7,011 bases of DNA from Marinovum sp. (GCA_002684375.1 NYVC01000026.1:4333-11343), one strand, 5' to 3'; numbered from the stretch's first letter, positions 1-6,447 are shown. Made by a program: numbers and translations. Notes: generated by a model not told the origin, from the sequence alone.

Positions 1-258
1 GCACTTTCACCACTGGTTGGTACTGGGCGCCGGTTGGCGTTGACCTGGGGCACGCACTGTGTGCTGGTTGAAGCAGTGCACCGGTTTAAAATGGCGGTTT
101 TCGCTGCCGCAAAAGTGGCGCGCGAACAAGGGTATGGCACGGCTGACGATAAAATTGTGGTGACCGCAGGGGTGCCATTTAACGTTGAAGGCACGACCAA
201 TATTTTGCGGGTGGCGTCCTGTGATGAGCGTTTGTTGTCAGATACAGATTCTGAATAA
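1..258 (+). CDS. pyk: Pyruvate kinase, C-terminal fragment (5' end outside window)
   Basis: The frame is open from base 1 to the TAA at 256-258 and gives the last 85 residues of the protein. Pyruvate kinase transfers phosphate from phosphoenolpyruvate to ADP in the cytoplasm, the last step of glycolysis. The segment matches the pyruvate kinase C-terminal domain: RRLALTWGTH near residues 10-19 of the fragment (a family hallmark just after the helix that carries ARxLAL.WGxxP/H), then FKMAVFAAAKVAREQG, then the late strand KIVVTAGVPFNVEGTTN, which is the conserved 'TAG.P....GtTN' ending, and a short acidic tail. The catalytic barrel and active-site lysine lie upstream of the window. An internal ATG at 91 and a TTG at 34 are not real starts, because the family similarity continues upstream to the window edge. 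No clear intrinsic terminator follows the stop codon. Identity is based on recalled family motifs and is confident. Confidence 0.93.
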   Translation, partial: ALSPLVGTGRRLALTWGTHCVLVEAVHRFKMAVFAAAKVAREQGYGTADDKIVVTAGVPFNVEGTTNILRVASCDERLLSDTDSE

Positions 259-290
259 CAGTTTGACACGCTGTGGGGTCTGATTTGGGC

Positions 291-319
291 TTGCCAGTTC
301 GGGTTGACAGGCATATACG
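291..319 (+). promoter_or_regulatory. Candidate sigma-70 promoter for rpmI-rplT
   Basis: TTGCCA at 291-296 (5 of 6 matches to TTGACA) and TATACG at 314-319 (4 of 6 matches to TATAAT) are separated by exactly 17 bases. They lie about 78 bases upstream of the rpmI ATG, in the gap after pyk. A TTGACA at 304-309 is a better -35 hexamer but has no good -10 at a suitable distance. This is a by-eye match only, and alphaproteobacterial -10 elements are often poorly conserved. Confidence 0.35.
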
Positions 320-396
320 ACTGGTTCGTACGCACGTCCGGCCACAGAGGCATGCCGAGCCGTGTAATGACCGACTTTGATTGATAGGAGACGGAA

Positions 397-597
397 ATGC
401 CCAAAATGAAGACGAAATCGAGCTGCAAAAAGCGGTTCAAAGTGACGGCCAGTGGCCGCGTGGTGGCCGGCCAAGCCGGTAAGCGCCACGGTATGATCAA
501 ACGCAGCACCAAGTTTATCCGCACAGCGCGCGGAACAACCACACTGTCGGCACCTGATGAGAAAATCATCAAGTCGATGATGCCCTACTCGCGCTAA
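397..597 (+). CDS. rpmI: 50S ribosomal protein L35
   Basis: This 66-residue, highly basic protein is the usual length for bacterial L35 (bL35), a small protein of the large ribosomal subunit that binds 23S rRNA. Family features seen are the start [17 protein letters not shown], a central Lys/Arg-rich part with [13 protein letters not shown] around residues 28-40, and an ending at MMPYSR, close to the common L35 C-terminus. The ATG is preceded by AGGAG at 386-390 with 6 bases of spacing. rplT follows 14 bases downstream, and the rplT Shine-Dalgarno begins in the rpmI stop codon, so the two are surely co-transcribed. In many bacteria infC precedes rpmI. Here the upstream neighbour is pyk, so this operon appears to begin with rpmI. 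The gap ahead of it could hold a regulatory leader, but no structured element was recognised by eye. Confidence 0.97.
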   Translation: MPKMKTKSSCKKRFKVTASGRVVAGQAGKRHGMIKRSTKFIRTARGTTTLSAPDEKIIKSMMPYSR

Positions 598-602
598 GGA
601 GG
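596..602 (+). promoter_or_regulatory. Shine-Dalgarno of rplT overlapping the rpmI stop
   Basis: AAGGAGG at 596-602 is a near-perfect anti-16S match. It starts inside the TAA stop of rpmI (595-597) and lies 9 bases before the rplT ATG. The overlap suggests that ribosomes finishing L35 clear the site for L20 translation, which would help keep the two proteins at matched levels. Confidence 0.8.
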
Positions 603-611
603 ATTTGATCA

Positions 612-974
612 ATGTCACGTGTTAAAGGTGGAACCGTTACCCACGCCCGTCATAAAAAAATAACTACTGCGGCGAAAGGCTATTATGGCCGTCGCAAGAA
701 CACCTTCAAGGTTGCTGCACAGGCGGTCGATAAGGCCAATCAATATGCGACCCGCGATCGTCATAACCGCAAGCGCAACTTCCGCGCTTTGTGGATTCAA
801 CGGATCAATGCGGCGGTACGCGCCCATGATGAGGCGCTGACGTATTCGCGCTTTATCAATGGTTTGAATTTGGCTGGGATTGAAGTGGACCGCAAGGTTC
901 TCGCCGACCTTGCCGTGCACGAGCCGGACGCCTTCACAGCCATTGTTGTAAAGGCACAGGCCGCGCTGGCTTAA
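612..974 (+). CDS. rplT: 50S ribosomal protein L20
   Basis: This is a 120-residue basic protein, close to the usual 117-120 residues of bL20. L20 binds 23S rRNA and is needed early in large-subunit assembly; in some bacteria it also represses its own operon. Motifs seen are [16 protein letters not shown] at the N-terminus, [17 protein letters not shown] near residues 23-39, the highly conserved [20 protein letters not shown] near 48-67, and [24 protein letters not shown] near 78-101. The start is fixed by the strong AAGGAGG 9 bases upstream and by the family N-terminus. It lies 14 bases after rpmI. A strong intrinsic terminator begins about 20 bases after the stop, so the ribosomal pair looks like its own transcription unit. 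I saw no L20-specific leader, but an RNA-folding search would be needed to exclude one. Confidence 0.97.
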   Translation: MSRVKGGTVTHARHKKITTAAKGYYGRRKNTFKVAAQAVDKANQYATRDRHNRKRNFRALWIQRINAAVRAHDEALTYSRFINGLNLAGIEVDRKVLADLAVHEPDAFTAIVVKAQAALA

Positions 975-993
975 GCCTGCAAAATATCGTATG

Positions 994-1026
994 AAAAGTC
1001 GCACATTGGTTTGTGCGGCTTTTTTT
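994..1026 (+). terminator. Rho-independent terminator after rplT
   Basis: The arms AGTCGCACA (997-1005) and TGTGCGGCT (1012-1020) pair over 9 bp with a single T-G wobble, around a 6-base loop TTGGTT. An uninterrupted run of seven T (1020-1026) follows. The A residues at 994-996 can pair with the first Ts and extend the stem. This is a textbook intrinsic terminator 20 bases after the rplT stop. Its T-tract ends 12 bases before the likely methyltransferase start, so expression of the downstream genes needs either read-through or another promoter. Confidence 0.9.
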
Positions 1027-1038
1027 ATGGGATATTTT

Positions 1039-1758
1039 ATGACTTTGGATAATTATTTCCGCGATTACCTGCATCGGACTGATGACAAGGTGATGACCAA
1101 GATGGACCATTATCTTGATGTCTATCACCGCCTCTTGGCCCCCTGGAGATCTCAGGATATCAGTTTTTTAGAAATTGGCATCTGGAAGGGTGGCTCCATC
1201 AAGATGTGGCAAGACTATTTCGGGGCGGAGAGTCGGCTGACCTTTCTCGATATTGATCCTGCCTGCAAAGCGTTTGAGGTGCCAGGGCTTACTGTTGAAA
1301 TCGGCGATCAGTCCGACGGAATATTTTTGCAGGATGTCGCCACCAAACATGGCCCTTTTGACATCATTATTGATGATGGTGGCCATAAGATGCATCAACA
1401 AATAGCCAGCTTCAACGCGCTGTGGCCGCGGCTTTCTGACGGTGGCCTCTATGTGGTTGAAGACACCCATACCAGTTATTGGCCAGGCTTTGGAGGGGGC
1501 TTTCGGGCCCAGAAAAGCTTTGTCGAGTTTTCGAAGGATTTGATTGACCGTATGCACAGTTGGTACACCGATCAGGATGATATTTTTCCCTTTCATCCTA
1601 TCGCAAAGGCGCTTTCGTCAGTTCAATTTTACGACTCGATGGTGGTCTTTGAAAAAAAACTGAAATTAGAACCGCCTAAAACCATCGTGTCGGAGAATGG
1701 TTTGGTGACTGAGTCTCGAAAAATATTAGAGGTGCGGGGACGAAAATCAATTTTCTGA
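1039..1758 (+). CDS. Class I SAM-dependent methyltransferase (sugar/natural-product O-methyltransferase-like), substrate unknown
   Basis: The product has 239 residues from ATG 1039. It has a Rossmann-type SAM-binding layout: FLEIGIWKGGS at about 43-53 (motif I, E/DxGxxxG type), TFLDIDP at 68-74 with an acidic residue that would hold the SAM ribose, EIGDQSD near 87-93, DIIIDDGGH at 108-116, and YVVEDTHTSYWPGFGGG at 138-154. The IDDGGH and EDTHTSYW pair resembles what I recall of MycE-type macrolide-sugar O-methyltransferases and the related cephalosporin hydroxylase-like (CmcI) group. In MycE, an Asp, a Glu-Asp pair and a His near these motifs bind metal and act in catalysis, so D112/D113, H116, E141 and D142 are the candidate residues here. 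No signal peptide or membrane segment is seen. An in-frame ATG at 991 would extend the protein by 16 residues, but that stretch encodes the terminator hairpin, so it is rejected. ATG 1027 lies right at the T-tract and has no Shine-Dalgarno. The Shine-Dalgarno for 1039 is weak (GGGA, 1029-1032 region). The gene lies between rplT and pheS, apparently as an accessory insertion. Its local G+C (about 40-48% in lines counted) is below that of pheT. The family is confident; the substrate is unknown. Confidence 0.85.
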   Translation: MTLDNYFRDYLHRTDDKVMTKMDHYLDVYHRLLAPWRSQDISFLEIGIWKGGSIKMWQDYFGAESRLTFLDIDPACKAFEVPGLTVEIGDQSDGIFLQDVATKHGPFDIIIDDGGHKMHQQIASFNALWPRLSDGGLYVVEDTHTSYWPGFGGGFRAQKSFVEFSKDLIDRMHSWYTDQDDIFPFHPIAKALSSVQFYDSMVVFEKKLKLEPPKTIVSENGLVTESRKILEVRGRKSIF

Positions 1759-1826
1759 CTTTGTTGCCTTTCCGGCCTAGATGGTTGCGCAGAAATGCGG
1801 ATGTGATAGCAGGGTGCCACGCAAGT

Positions 1827-1830
1827 GGAG
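1827..1830 (+). promoter_or_regulatory. Shine-Dalgarno deciding the pheS start
   Basis: GGAG at 1827-1830, within GTGGAG, lies 7 bases before ATG 1838. The upstream in-frame ATG at 1781 has no comparable site and would add 19 residues (rich in Cys, Arg and Lys) that do not look like a PheS N-terminus. This supports 1838 as the start. Confidence 0.75.
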
Positions 1831-1837
1831 ATCCTGC

Positions 1838-2911
1838 ATGGATGATCTGAGAGATAAATATCTGACTGCCATCATGGCAGCAGAGGACGAGGTGGCGCTG
1901 GAAGACCTGCGCCTGCAAGCGGTTGGCAAAAAAGGTGAAGTCAGCCTGAAAATGCGTGAACTGGGCAAGATGACCCCAGAGCAACGCCAGAGTGCCGGCC
2001 CTAAACTGAACGCGCTGAAAAATGAGATCAACAGCGCCTTGGCGGCCAAGAAAACGGCGCTGTCGGATGCTGCGCTCGATCAGCGACTTCAAGCTGAATG
2101 GCTTGATGTCACATTGCCAGCGCGTGACCGACGGCAGGGCACCCTCCATCCGATAAGTCAGGTCAGCGAAGAAGTGGCGGCGATTTTTGCGGATATGGGC
2201 TTTGGGGTTGCCGAGGGCCCACGGATCGACACTGATTGGTATAATTTTGATGCTCTGAACATTCCCGGCCACCATCCGGCGCGTGCCGAGATGGACACGT
2301 TTTATATGCATCGTGCCGAGGGCGATAATCGCCCGCCGCATGTTCTGCGCACCCATACCTCGCCGGTTCAGGTGCGCTCGATGGAAAAAATGGGTGCGCC
2401 GCTGCGTATAATTTGCCCTGGTGGCGTGTACCGCGCGGACTATGATCAGACCCACACGCCAATGTTTCATCAAGTCGAAGGGCTTGCGGTCGACAAAGAC
2501 ATCTCGATGGCAAATTTGAAATGGGTATTGGAAGAGTTTGTCAAAGCATTTTTCGAGGTCGATGATGTCGAACTGCGGTTTCGCGCTTCGCATTTCCCGT
2601 TCACTGAACCCTCGGCCGAAGTCGATATCCGGTGTTCTTGGGCCGGCGGGCAACTGAAAGTCGGCGAGGGTGACGACTGGCTTGAGATCCTTGGCTCGGG
2701 TATGGTGCACCCTAAAGTGCTGGCTGCGGGTGGAATTGACCCTAACGAATGGCAGGGCTTTGCTTTTGGCATGGGAATCGATCGCATTGCGATGCTCAAA
2801 TACGGTATTCCCGATCTGCGGGCGTTTTTCGACAGTGATCTACGTTGGCTGCGCCATTATGGCTTTGCCAGTCTGGACCAGCCTAATCTACACGGCGGGC
2901 TGAGCAGATGA
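1838..2911 (+). CDS. pheS: Phenylalanine--tRNA ligase alpha subunit
   Basis: This is the catalytic alpha chain of the (alpha-beta)2 phenylalanyl-tRNA synthetase, which charges tRNA-Phe with phenylalanine using ATP. At 357 residues it has the length expected for a proteobacterial PheS. The N-terminal coiled-coil tRNA-binding arm spans about residues 1-90 and includes the conserved [23 protein letters not shown] and [12 protein letters not shown]. The class II catalytic core follows: [10 protein letters not shown] near 104-113, [23 protein letters not shown] near 127-149, the [10 protein letters not shown] segment at 173-182, and [20 protein letters not shown] at 196-215. Motif 3 is [22 protein letters not shown] at 307-328, including the Ala in FAFG that lines the phenylalanine pocket (Ala294 in E. 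coli). The start is set by the Shine-Dalgarno at 1827-1830 and the family N-terminus MDDL. The stop overlaps the next start as ATGA. No Phe-rich leader peptide or attenuator was seen in the 79 bases upstream. Confidence 0.97.
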   Translation: MDDLRDKYLTAIMAAEDEVALEDLRLQAVGKKGEVSLKMRELGKMTPEQRQSAGPKLNALKNEINSALAAKKTALSDAALDQRLQAEWLDVTLPARDRRQGTLHPISQVSEEVAAIFADMGFGVAEGPRIDTDWYNFDALNIPGHHPARAEMDTFYMHRAEGDNRPPHVLRTHTSPVQVRSMEKMGAPLRIICPGGVYRADYDQTHTPMFHQVEGLAVDKDISMANLKWVLEEFVKAFFEVDDVELRFRASHFPFTEPSAEVDIRCSWAGGQLKVGEGDDWLEILGSGMVHPKVLAAGGIDPNEWQGFAFGMGIDRIAMLKYGIPDLRAFFDSDLRWLRHYGFASLDQPNLHGGLSR

Positions 2912-3330
2912 CCGAAGAGATGGAAGATCTGCAAGACGTCTATCCCGGGGCAGGTACATTCAAGTTTGGGGATAGCGCCGAGATGTGTAACCGGCTCAAC
3001 GCGTTGGTGCGGGCGGGGACGAAAACGGCATCGTGCGATGCCTTGGCCAATTTCCAGACAGAGCCCGAGGCCATGCCCAAACTGGGCCGTTGCGATATCG
3101 CAACCGATTGGGATGATGTTCCCGCGCTGGTGACACGCACAGTTCGTCTTGAACAAATACGGTTTTGTGATGTAGGCGAAGCGGCCGCGCTTGCAGAGGG
3201 CGAAAACGCAGATCTGGCGGGATGGCGCAAAGATCATAAGGCGTTTTTTGAACGCAACGGCGGCTTTGATCCCGAGATGCTGCTGCTGTTTGAACATTTT
3301 GAACTTGTTGAGGATCTGGCAGACCGCTGA
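2908..3330 (+). CDS. ASCH domain-containing protein (YhfF-like), function unknown
   Basis: This 140-residue soluble protein has the features of the ASCH fold, a PUA-like barrel found in predicted RNA-binding or RNA-modifying proteins and in nucleoside hydrolases. Visible features are [17 protein letters not shown] near 18-34 (helix before the signature), the GTKTA signature at 37-41 (GxKT, with K39 in the usual lysine position), a basic strand [15 protein letters not shown] near 75-89, and the [18 protein letters not shown] box at 97-114, typical of the longer YhfF-type ASCH proteins. The C-terminus is acidic. The ATG shares bases with the pheS stop (ATGA), so translation is probably coupled, and pheT follows after 23 bases. 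It is thus embedded in the PheRS unit, which suggests co-expression but does not prove a role in tRNA-Phe metabolism. Known relatives include E. coli YqfB, an N4-acetylcytidine amidohydrolase, which is shorter. Activity on a modified nucleoside is possible but unproven. There is no signal peptide or membrane segment. Confidence 0.85.
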   Translation: MTEEMEDLQDVYPGAGTFKFGDSAEMCNRLNALVRAGTKTASCDALANFQTEPEAMPKLGRCDIATDWDDVPALVTRTVRLEQIRFCDVGEAAALAEGENADLAGWRKDHKAFFERNGGFDPEMLLLFEHFELVEDLADR

Positions 3331-3353
3331 GCGGTGTCATTGGAGGTACGATC

Positions 3354-5753
3354 ATGAAATTCACCCTTGCTTGGTTGAAAGATCATCTGGAAACGACGGC
3401 GCCTTTGGATGACATCCTGTATGCGCTGACTGACCTTGGACTGGAGGTGGAAGAGGTTTCAAATCCTGCAGACCGGCTCAAGGATTTTACCATTGGCAAA
3501 GTGTTAAGTGCAGAAAAACATCCCGATGCCGACAAGCTGCGGGTCTGTCAGGTGGCGACGGATGAGGGTGAGAGCCAGATTATCTGCGGTGCGCCCAATG
3601 CCCGCACCGGGATCACAGTGGTGATTGCCAAGCCCGGCGTCTATGTGCCGGGGATAGATACCACCATAGGTGTCGGCAAAATCCGCGGGATTGAGAGCTT
3701 TGGCATGATGTGCTCAGAGCGTGAAATGGAGCTGTCGGACGAACATGATGGCATCATTGAGCTGCCTTCGGGCGAGGTTGGTGACCTGTTTATCGATTGG
3801 TTGGCCGCGCATGATCCCGCCAAGGTCGATACTGTCATTGAAATCGCCATCACCCCGAACCGGCCTGATGCGCTTGGCGTGCGCGGTATCGCGCGTGACC
3901 TCGCCGCGCGCGGCTTGGGCCGGCTCAAGCCACAGGATGTGCCGTCGGTTTCCGGGGGGTTTGCCTGTCCGGTAACAGTGACGATTGATGAAGATACGCG
4001 TGATCAATGTCCCGTGTTTTACGGCCGGGTGATCCAAGGCGTGAAAAACGGCCCTAGCCCCGCATGGCTGCAAGATCGCCTGAAAGCCATTGGGCTGCGG
4101 CCGATCTCGGCGCTTGTTGATGTGACAAATTTCTTCACCTATGACAGCAACCGGCCCCTGCACGTGTTTGATGCGGATAAAGTCGCCGGCGGTGCCCTGC
4201 GCGTCCACAGGGCCAAAGGCGGTGAGGTCTTTTCGGCGCTGGATGACAAAGACTATACGTTGGCCGAGGGTATGACGGTTATTTCCGACGCCGATGGGAT
4301 TGAAAGTCTTGGCGGTATTATGGGCGGGGTACATTCAGGCTGTACGGATGAGACGGTGAATGTATTCCTCGAGGGCGCGTATTTTGATCCGGTACGCACG
4401 GCCTATACCGGACGGGCGCTTAAGATCAATTCCGACGCACGCTATCGGTTTGAACGTGGTATTGACGCGTCGTGGACGCCGGTGGGGATCGAGGCTGCCA
4501 GCCAGATGATTTTGGATCTGTGTGGTGGCACCGCCTCAGAGGTGGTAATCGCTGGCGCCCAGCCCGATCATGCGCGTGCCTATCAATTGGACACCGACCG
4601 TATACAATCACTTGTTGGGATGGAACTGCCTGAGGCCGAGCAACGCGTCACTTTAACCGCGCTCGGATTCGATCTGCAGGGGGACATGGCGCATGTGCCC
4701 GGTTGGCGCCCCGATATTATGGGTGAGGCCGATTTGGTTGAAGAGGTGGCGCGGGTGGCATCCTTGACCAAGCTTCAAGGCAAACCTTTGCCACGGTTGC
4801 AAAGTGGCGTGCCAAAAGCGATCTTGTCGCCCATACAGCGGCGTGAGCAGATCGCGCGGCGTACCACGGCGTCGCTGGGCTATAACGAATGCGTCAGCTA
4901 TAGCTTTATCGATCAAAGCGCCGCGCAAATGTTTGGTGGTGGCAGCGCTGTCACCATGCTTGAGAACCCAATCTCCAGCGAAATGAGCCATATGCGCCCC
5001 GATCTCTTGCCGGGCCTGCTGCAGGCAGCAGCCCGCAACCAGGCGCGCGGCTTTGCAGATATGGCGCTGTTCGAGGTTGGCCCGGTGTTTCACGGTGGTG
5101 AGCCAAACGAACAGCATCTGCAAGTGGCAGGTATTTTGATCGGACGCACCAGTCCCAAGGATGTGCATGGTGCTGCGCGGCCAGTTGACTTGTATGATGT
5201 TAAAGCTGATGTCGAAGCCGTCTTGGCGGCGATGGGCGCGCCTGCGAAAGTTCAGATTTTACGAGATGGCGCCAGTTGGTGGCATCCTGGCCGTCACGGG
5301 CGCATCTGCCTGGGCCCGAAAAAAATGCTGGCGGTATTCGGTGAAATTCATCCCAAAGTATTGCAGAATCTTGACGTAAAAGGTCCGGCGGTGGGCTTCA
5401 CGATCTGGCCAGAGGGTATTCCTTTGCCGCGCAAAGTCTCTGCCACACGGCCGGCACTGGCACTGCGCGATTTGCAGGCGGTAGAGCGTGATTTTGCTTT
5501 TGTGGTCGACGCCGAAGTCGAGGCGTTAACCCTACTCAATGCCGCCAGTTCTGCGGATAAGGCGTTGATTGACGCGGTGCGGGTGTTCGACGAATTTAGC
5601 AGTGACTCACTTGGAGATGGAAAGAAGTCACTGGCCATCACCGTGCGCTTGCAACCTGTTGCGGCGACGCTGACCGAGGCCGATCTTGAGGCGGTCTGTG
5701 GTAAAATTGTCGAGAAAGTTGCAAAAGCGACGGGTGGCGTTCTGCGCGCTTAA
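3354..5753 (+). CDS. pheT: Phenylalanine--tRNA ligase beta subunit
   Basis: The beta chain of phenylalanyl-tRNA synthetase handles tRNA recognition and editing of mischarged Tyr-tRNA-Phe. Its 799 residues fit the usual 790-800 for proteobacteria, with no gap or frameshift. Domains in order: N-terminal MKFTLAWLKDHL; an EMAP-type tRNA-binding domain at about 40-148 with HPDADKLRVCQV (56-67) and ICGAPNARTG (77-86); PNRPDALGVRGIARDLAA (168-185); the B3/B4 editing region at about 212-376 with LVDVTNFFTYDSNRPLHVFDADK and the SDARYRFERGID segment; the B5 domain at about 403-475, ending in WRPDIMGEADLVEEVARV; a degenerate synthetase core at about 490-690 with ENPISSEMSHMRPDLLPGLL and FEVGPVF; and the FDX-ACB anticodon-binding domain at about 707-799, containing ERDFAFVVD. 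The Shine-Dalgarno GGAGG (3342-3346) lies 7 bases before the ATG. It is the third gene of the pheS-ASCH-pheT unit. No clear intrinsic terminator follows. Confidence 0.98.
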   Translation: MKFTLAWLKDHLETTAPLDDILYALTDLGLEVEEVSNPADRLKDFTIGKVLSAEKHPDADKLRVCQVATDEGESQIICGAPNARTGITVVIAKPGVYVPGIDTTIGVGKIRGIESFGMMCSEREMELSDEHDGIIELPSGEVGDLFIDWLAAHDPAKVDTVIEIAITPNRPDALGVRGIARDLAARGLGRLKPQDVPSVSGGFACPVTVTIDEDTRDQCPVFYGRVIQGVKNGPSPAWLQDRLKAIGLRPISALVDVTNFFTYDSNRPLHVFDADKVAGGALRVHRAKGGEVFSALDDKDYTLAEGMTVISDADGIESLGGIMGGVHSGCTDETVNVFLEGAYFDPVRTAYTGRALKINSDARYRFERGIDASWTPVGIEAASQMILDLCGGTASEVVIAGAQPDHARAYQLDTDRIQSLVGMELPEAEQRVTLTALGFDLQGDMAHVPGWRPDIMGEADLVEEVARVASLTKLQGKPLPRLQSGVPKAILSPIQRREQIARRTTASLGYNECVSYSFIDQSAAQMFGGGSAVTMLENPISSEMSHMRPDLLPGLLQAAARNQARGFADMALFEVGPVFHGGEPNEQHLQVAGILIGRTSPKDVHGAARPVDLYDVKADVEAVLAAMGAPAKVQILRDGASWWHPGRHGRICLGPKKMLAVFGEIHPKVLQNLDVKGPAVGFTIWPEGIPLPRKVSATRPALALRDLQAVERDFAFVVDAEVEALTLLNAASSADKALIDAVRVFDEFSSDSLGDGKKSLAITVRLQPVAATLTEADLEAVCGKIVEKVAKATGGVLRA

Positions 5754-5807
5754 GCCCAACTTGATGGTCATAAATAATGGACCTTGTGCAAGAGGAGAGA
5801 GACAGAA

Positions 5808-6257
5808 ATGACACTTCAAGTTTATTTATCGGGTGAAATTCACACGGATTGGCGCGAACAGCTTATTGCAGCAGCGAGAGGTCTTGATGTGGCATTCAAT
5901 GCGCCGGTCACCGACCATAGTGCCAGCGATGATTGCGGCGTGGTGATTCTGGGCGCAGAGCCTGACAAATTTTGGCACGACCATAAGGGTGCAAAATTGA
6001 ATGCCATCCGGACCCGAAAGGGGATTGAAGAGGCCGACGTCGTGGTGGTGCGCTTTGGCGAAAAATACAAACAGTGGAACGCGGCCTTTGATGCCGGTTA
6101 TGCAGCGGCTTTGGGGAAATCTCTGATTGTTCTGCACCCGCCAGAACACAGTCACGCGCTGAAAGAAGTGAACGCAGCGGCTCTGGCTGTGGCTGAGAAC
6201 CCCGCGCAGGTTGCGGCGCTTCTGCGGTATGTTCTGACGGGCGAACTGCCCGCGTGA
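5808..6257 (+). CDS. ytoQ: YtoQ family protein, nucleoside 2-deoxyribosyltransferase-like
   Basis: This 149-residue cytoplasmic protein belongs to the YtoQ family, whose biochemical role is not established as far as I know. The fold resembles nucleoside 2-deoxyribosyltransferases. Features seen are YLSGEIHTDWR at 6-16 (the Y/F-L-(A/S)G-x-I/F nucleotide-fold start), APVTDHSASDDCG near 32-44, KFWHDHKGAKLNAIRTRKGIEEADVVVVRFG near 54-84, and KYKQWNAAFDAGYAAALGKSLIVLH near 86-110. The last of these parallels the 'D.GTA.E.GYA.AlgKpvi' end of deoxyribosyltransferases. ATG 5808 is chosen because the family starts MTLQVYLSGEIH and AGAGGAG lies at 5791-5797, 10 bases upstream. An in-frame TTG at 5784 would translate the Shine-Dalgarno itself and is rejected. 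The gene begins 54 bases after pheT and could be read through from it or have its own promoter; neither is clear. Confidence 0.88.
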   Translation: MTLQVYLSGEIHTDWREQLIAAARGLDVAFNAPVTDHSASDDCGVVILGAEPDKFWHDHKGAKLNAIRTRKGIEEADVVVVRFGEKYKQWNAAFDAGYAAALGKSLIVLHPPEHSHALKEVNAAALAVAENPAQVAALLRYVLTGELPA

Positions 6258-6328
6258 GCGCCGGGTCCTGATCTTAATCTGGTCTGGTCGTTTCGGTTTC
6301 CTGCCCGTGGCGTGCTTATGAGCGCTAT

Positions 6329-6357
6329 GGTACGTACATATAGTGATAATTCGTACC
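6329..6357. repeat. Inverted repeat GGTACG...CGTACC flanking a GATAAT
   Basis: GGTACG at 6329-6334 and its exact reverse complement CGTACC at 6352-6357 flank 17 bases that contain TATAGT (6339-6344) and GATAAT (6345-6350). The arrangement could be an operator around a -10 element, or a weak hairpin. There is no T-tract, so it is not an intrinsic terminator. No matching -35 hexamer at good spacing was found. Confidence 0.4.
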
Positions 6358-6441
6358 GCTAAACTGCTTTGGCTTCGCAGATGAGGCTCATGTGACTTGG
6401 TGCATGGTCTTTCATCATGTAGCAAACGAGTATCGTTAAGT

Positions 6442-6447
6442 TATAAA
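6442..6447 (+). promoter_or_regulatory. Possible -10 element for mscL
   Basis: TATAAA at 6442-6447 matches 5 of 6 bases of the -10 consensus and would give a leader of about 70 bases before mscL. The -35 at 17 bases spacing (GTAGCA, 6419-6424) is poor, so this is a weak call. Confidence 0.2.

Noticed and set aside
34..258. A separate small gene starting at TTG 34
   Set aside because: The frame is open to the window edge and is the C-terminal part of pyruvate kinase.
1781..1837. Upstream ATG that would lengthen PheS by 19 residues
   Set aside because: It has no good Shine-Dalgarno and the extra residues do not look like a PheS N-terminus. ATG 1838 has GGAG 7 bases upstream and the family start MDDL.
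1759..1837. Possible Phe leader peptide, attenuator or T-box ahead of pheS
   Set aside because: There is no Phe-rich short frame, no paired terminator and anti-terminator, and no terminator with a T-tract in the gap. The only hairpin seen (CGCA-GAAA-TGCG, near 1790) has 4 bp.
1676..2710. Long open frame on the minus strand (344 codons) opposite pheS
   Set aside because: It is a mirror of pheS, which has all the conserved PheS motifs. The antisense translation has no recognisable domain and an unlikely composition.
3714..4334. Minus-strand open frame of 206 codons within pheT
   Set aside because: It lies wholly inside pheT, whose product is full-length and conserved. It is an antisense shadow.
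5784..5807. TTG start giving YtoQ eight extra residues
   Set aside because: These codons include the Shine-Dalgarno itself, and the protein aligns to the family from ATG 5808.
6238..6252. CGGGC-GAACT-GCCCG hairpin at the end of ytoQ as a terminator
   Set aside because: The 5-bp stem lies inside the coding sequence and has no T-tract after it.
5826..6425. Minus-strand open frame of 199 codons across ytoQ and the following gap
   Set aside because: Most of it is antisense to ytoQ and no domain is seen. The part in the gap alone is too short to support a gene.
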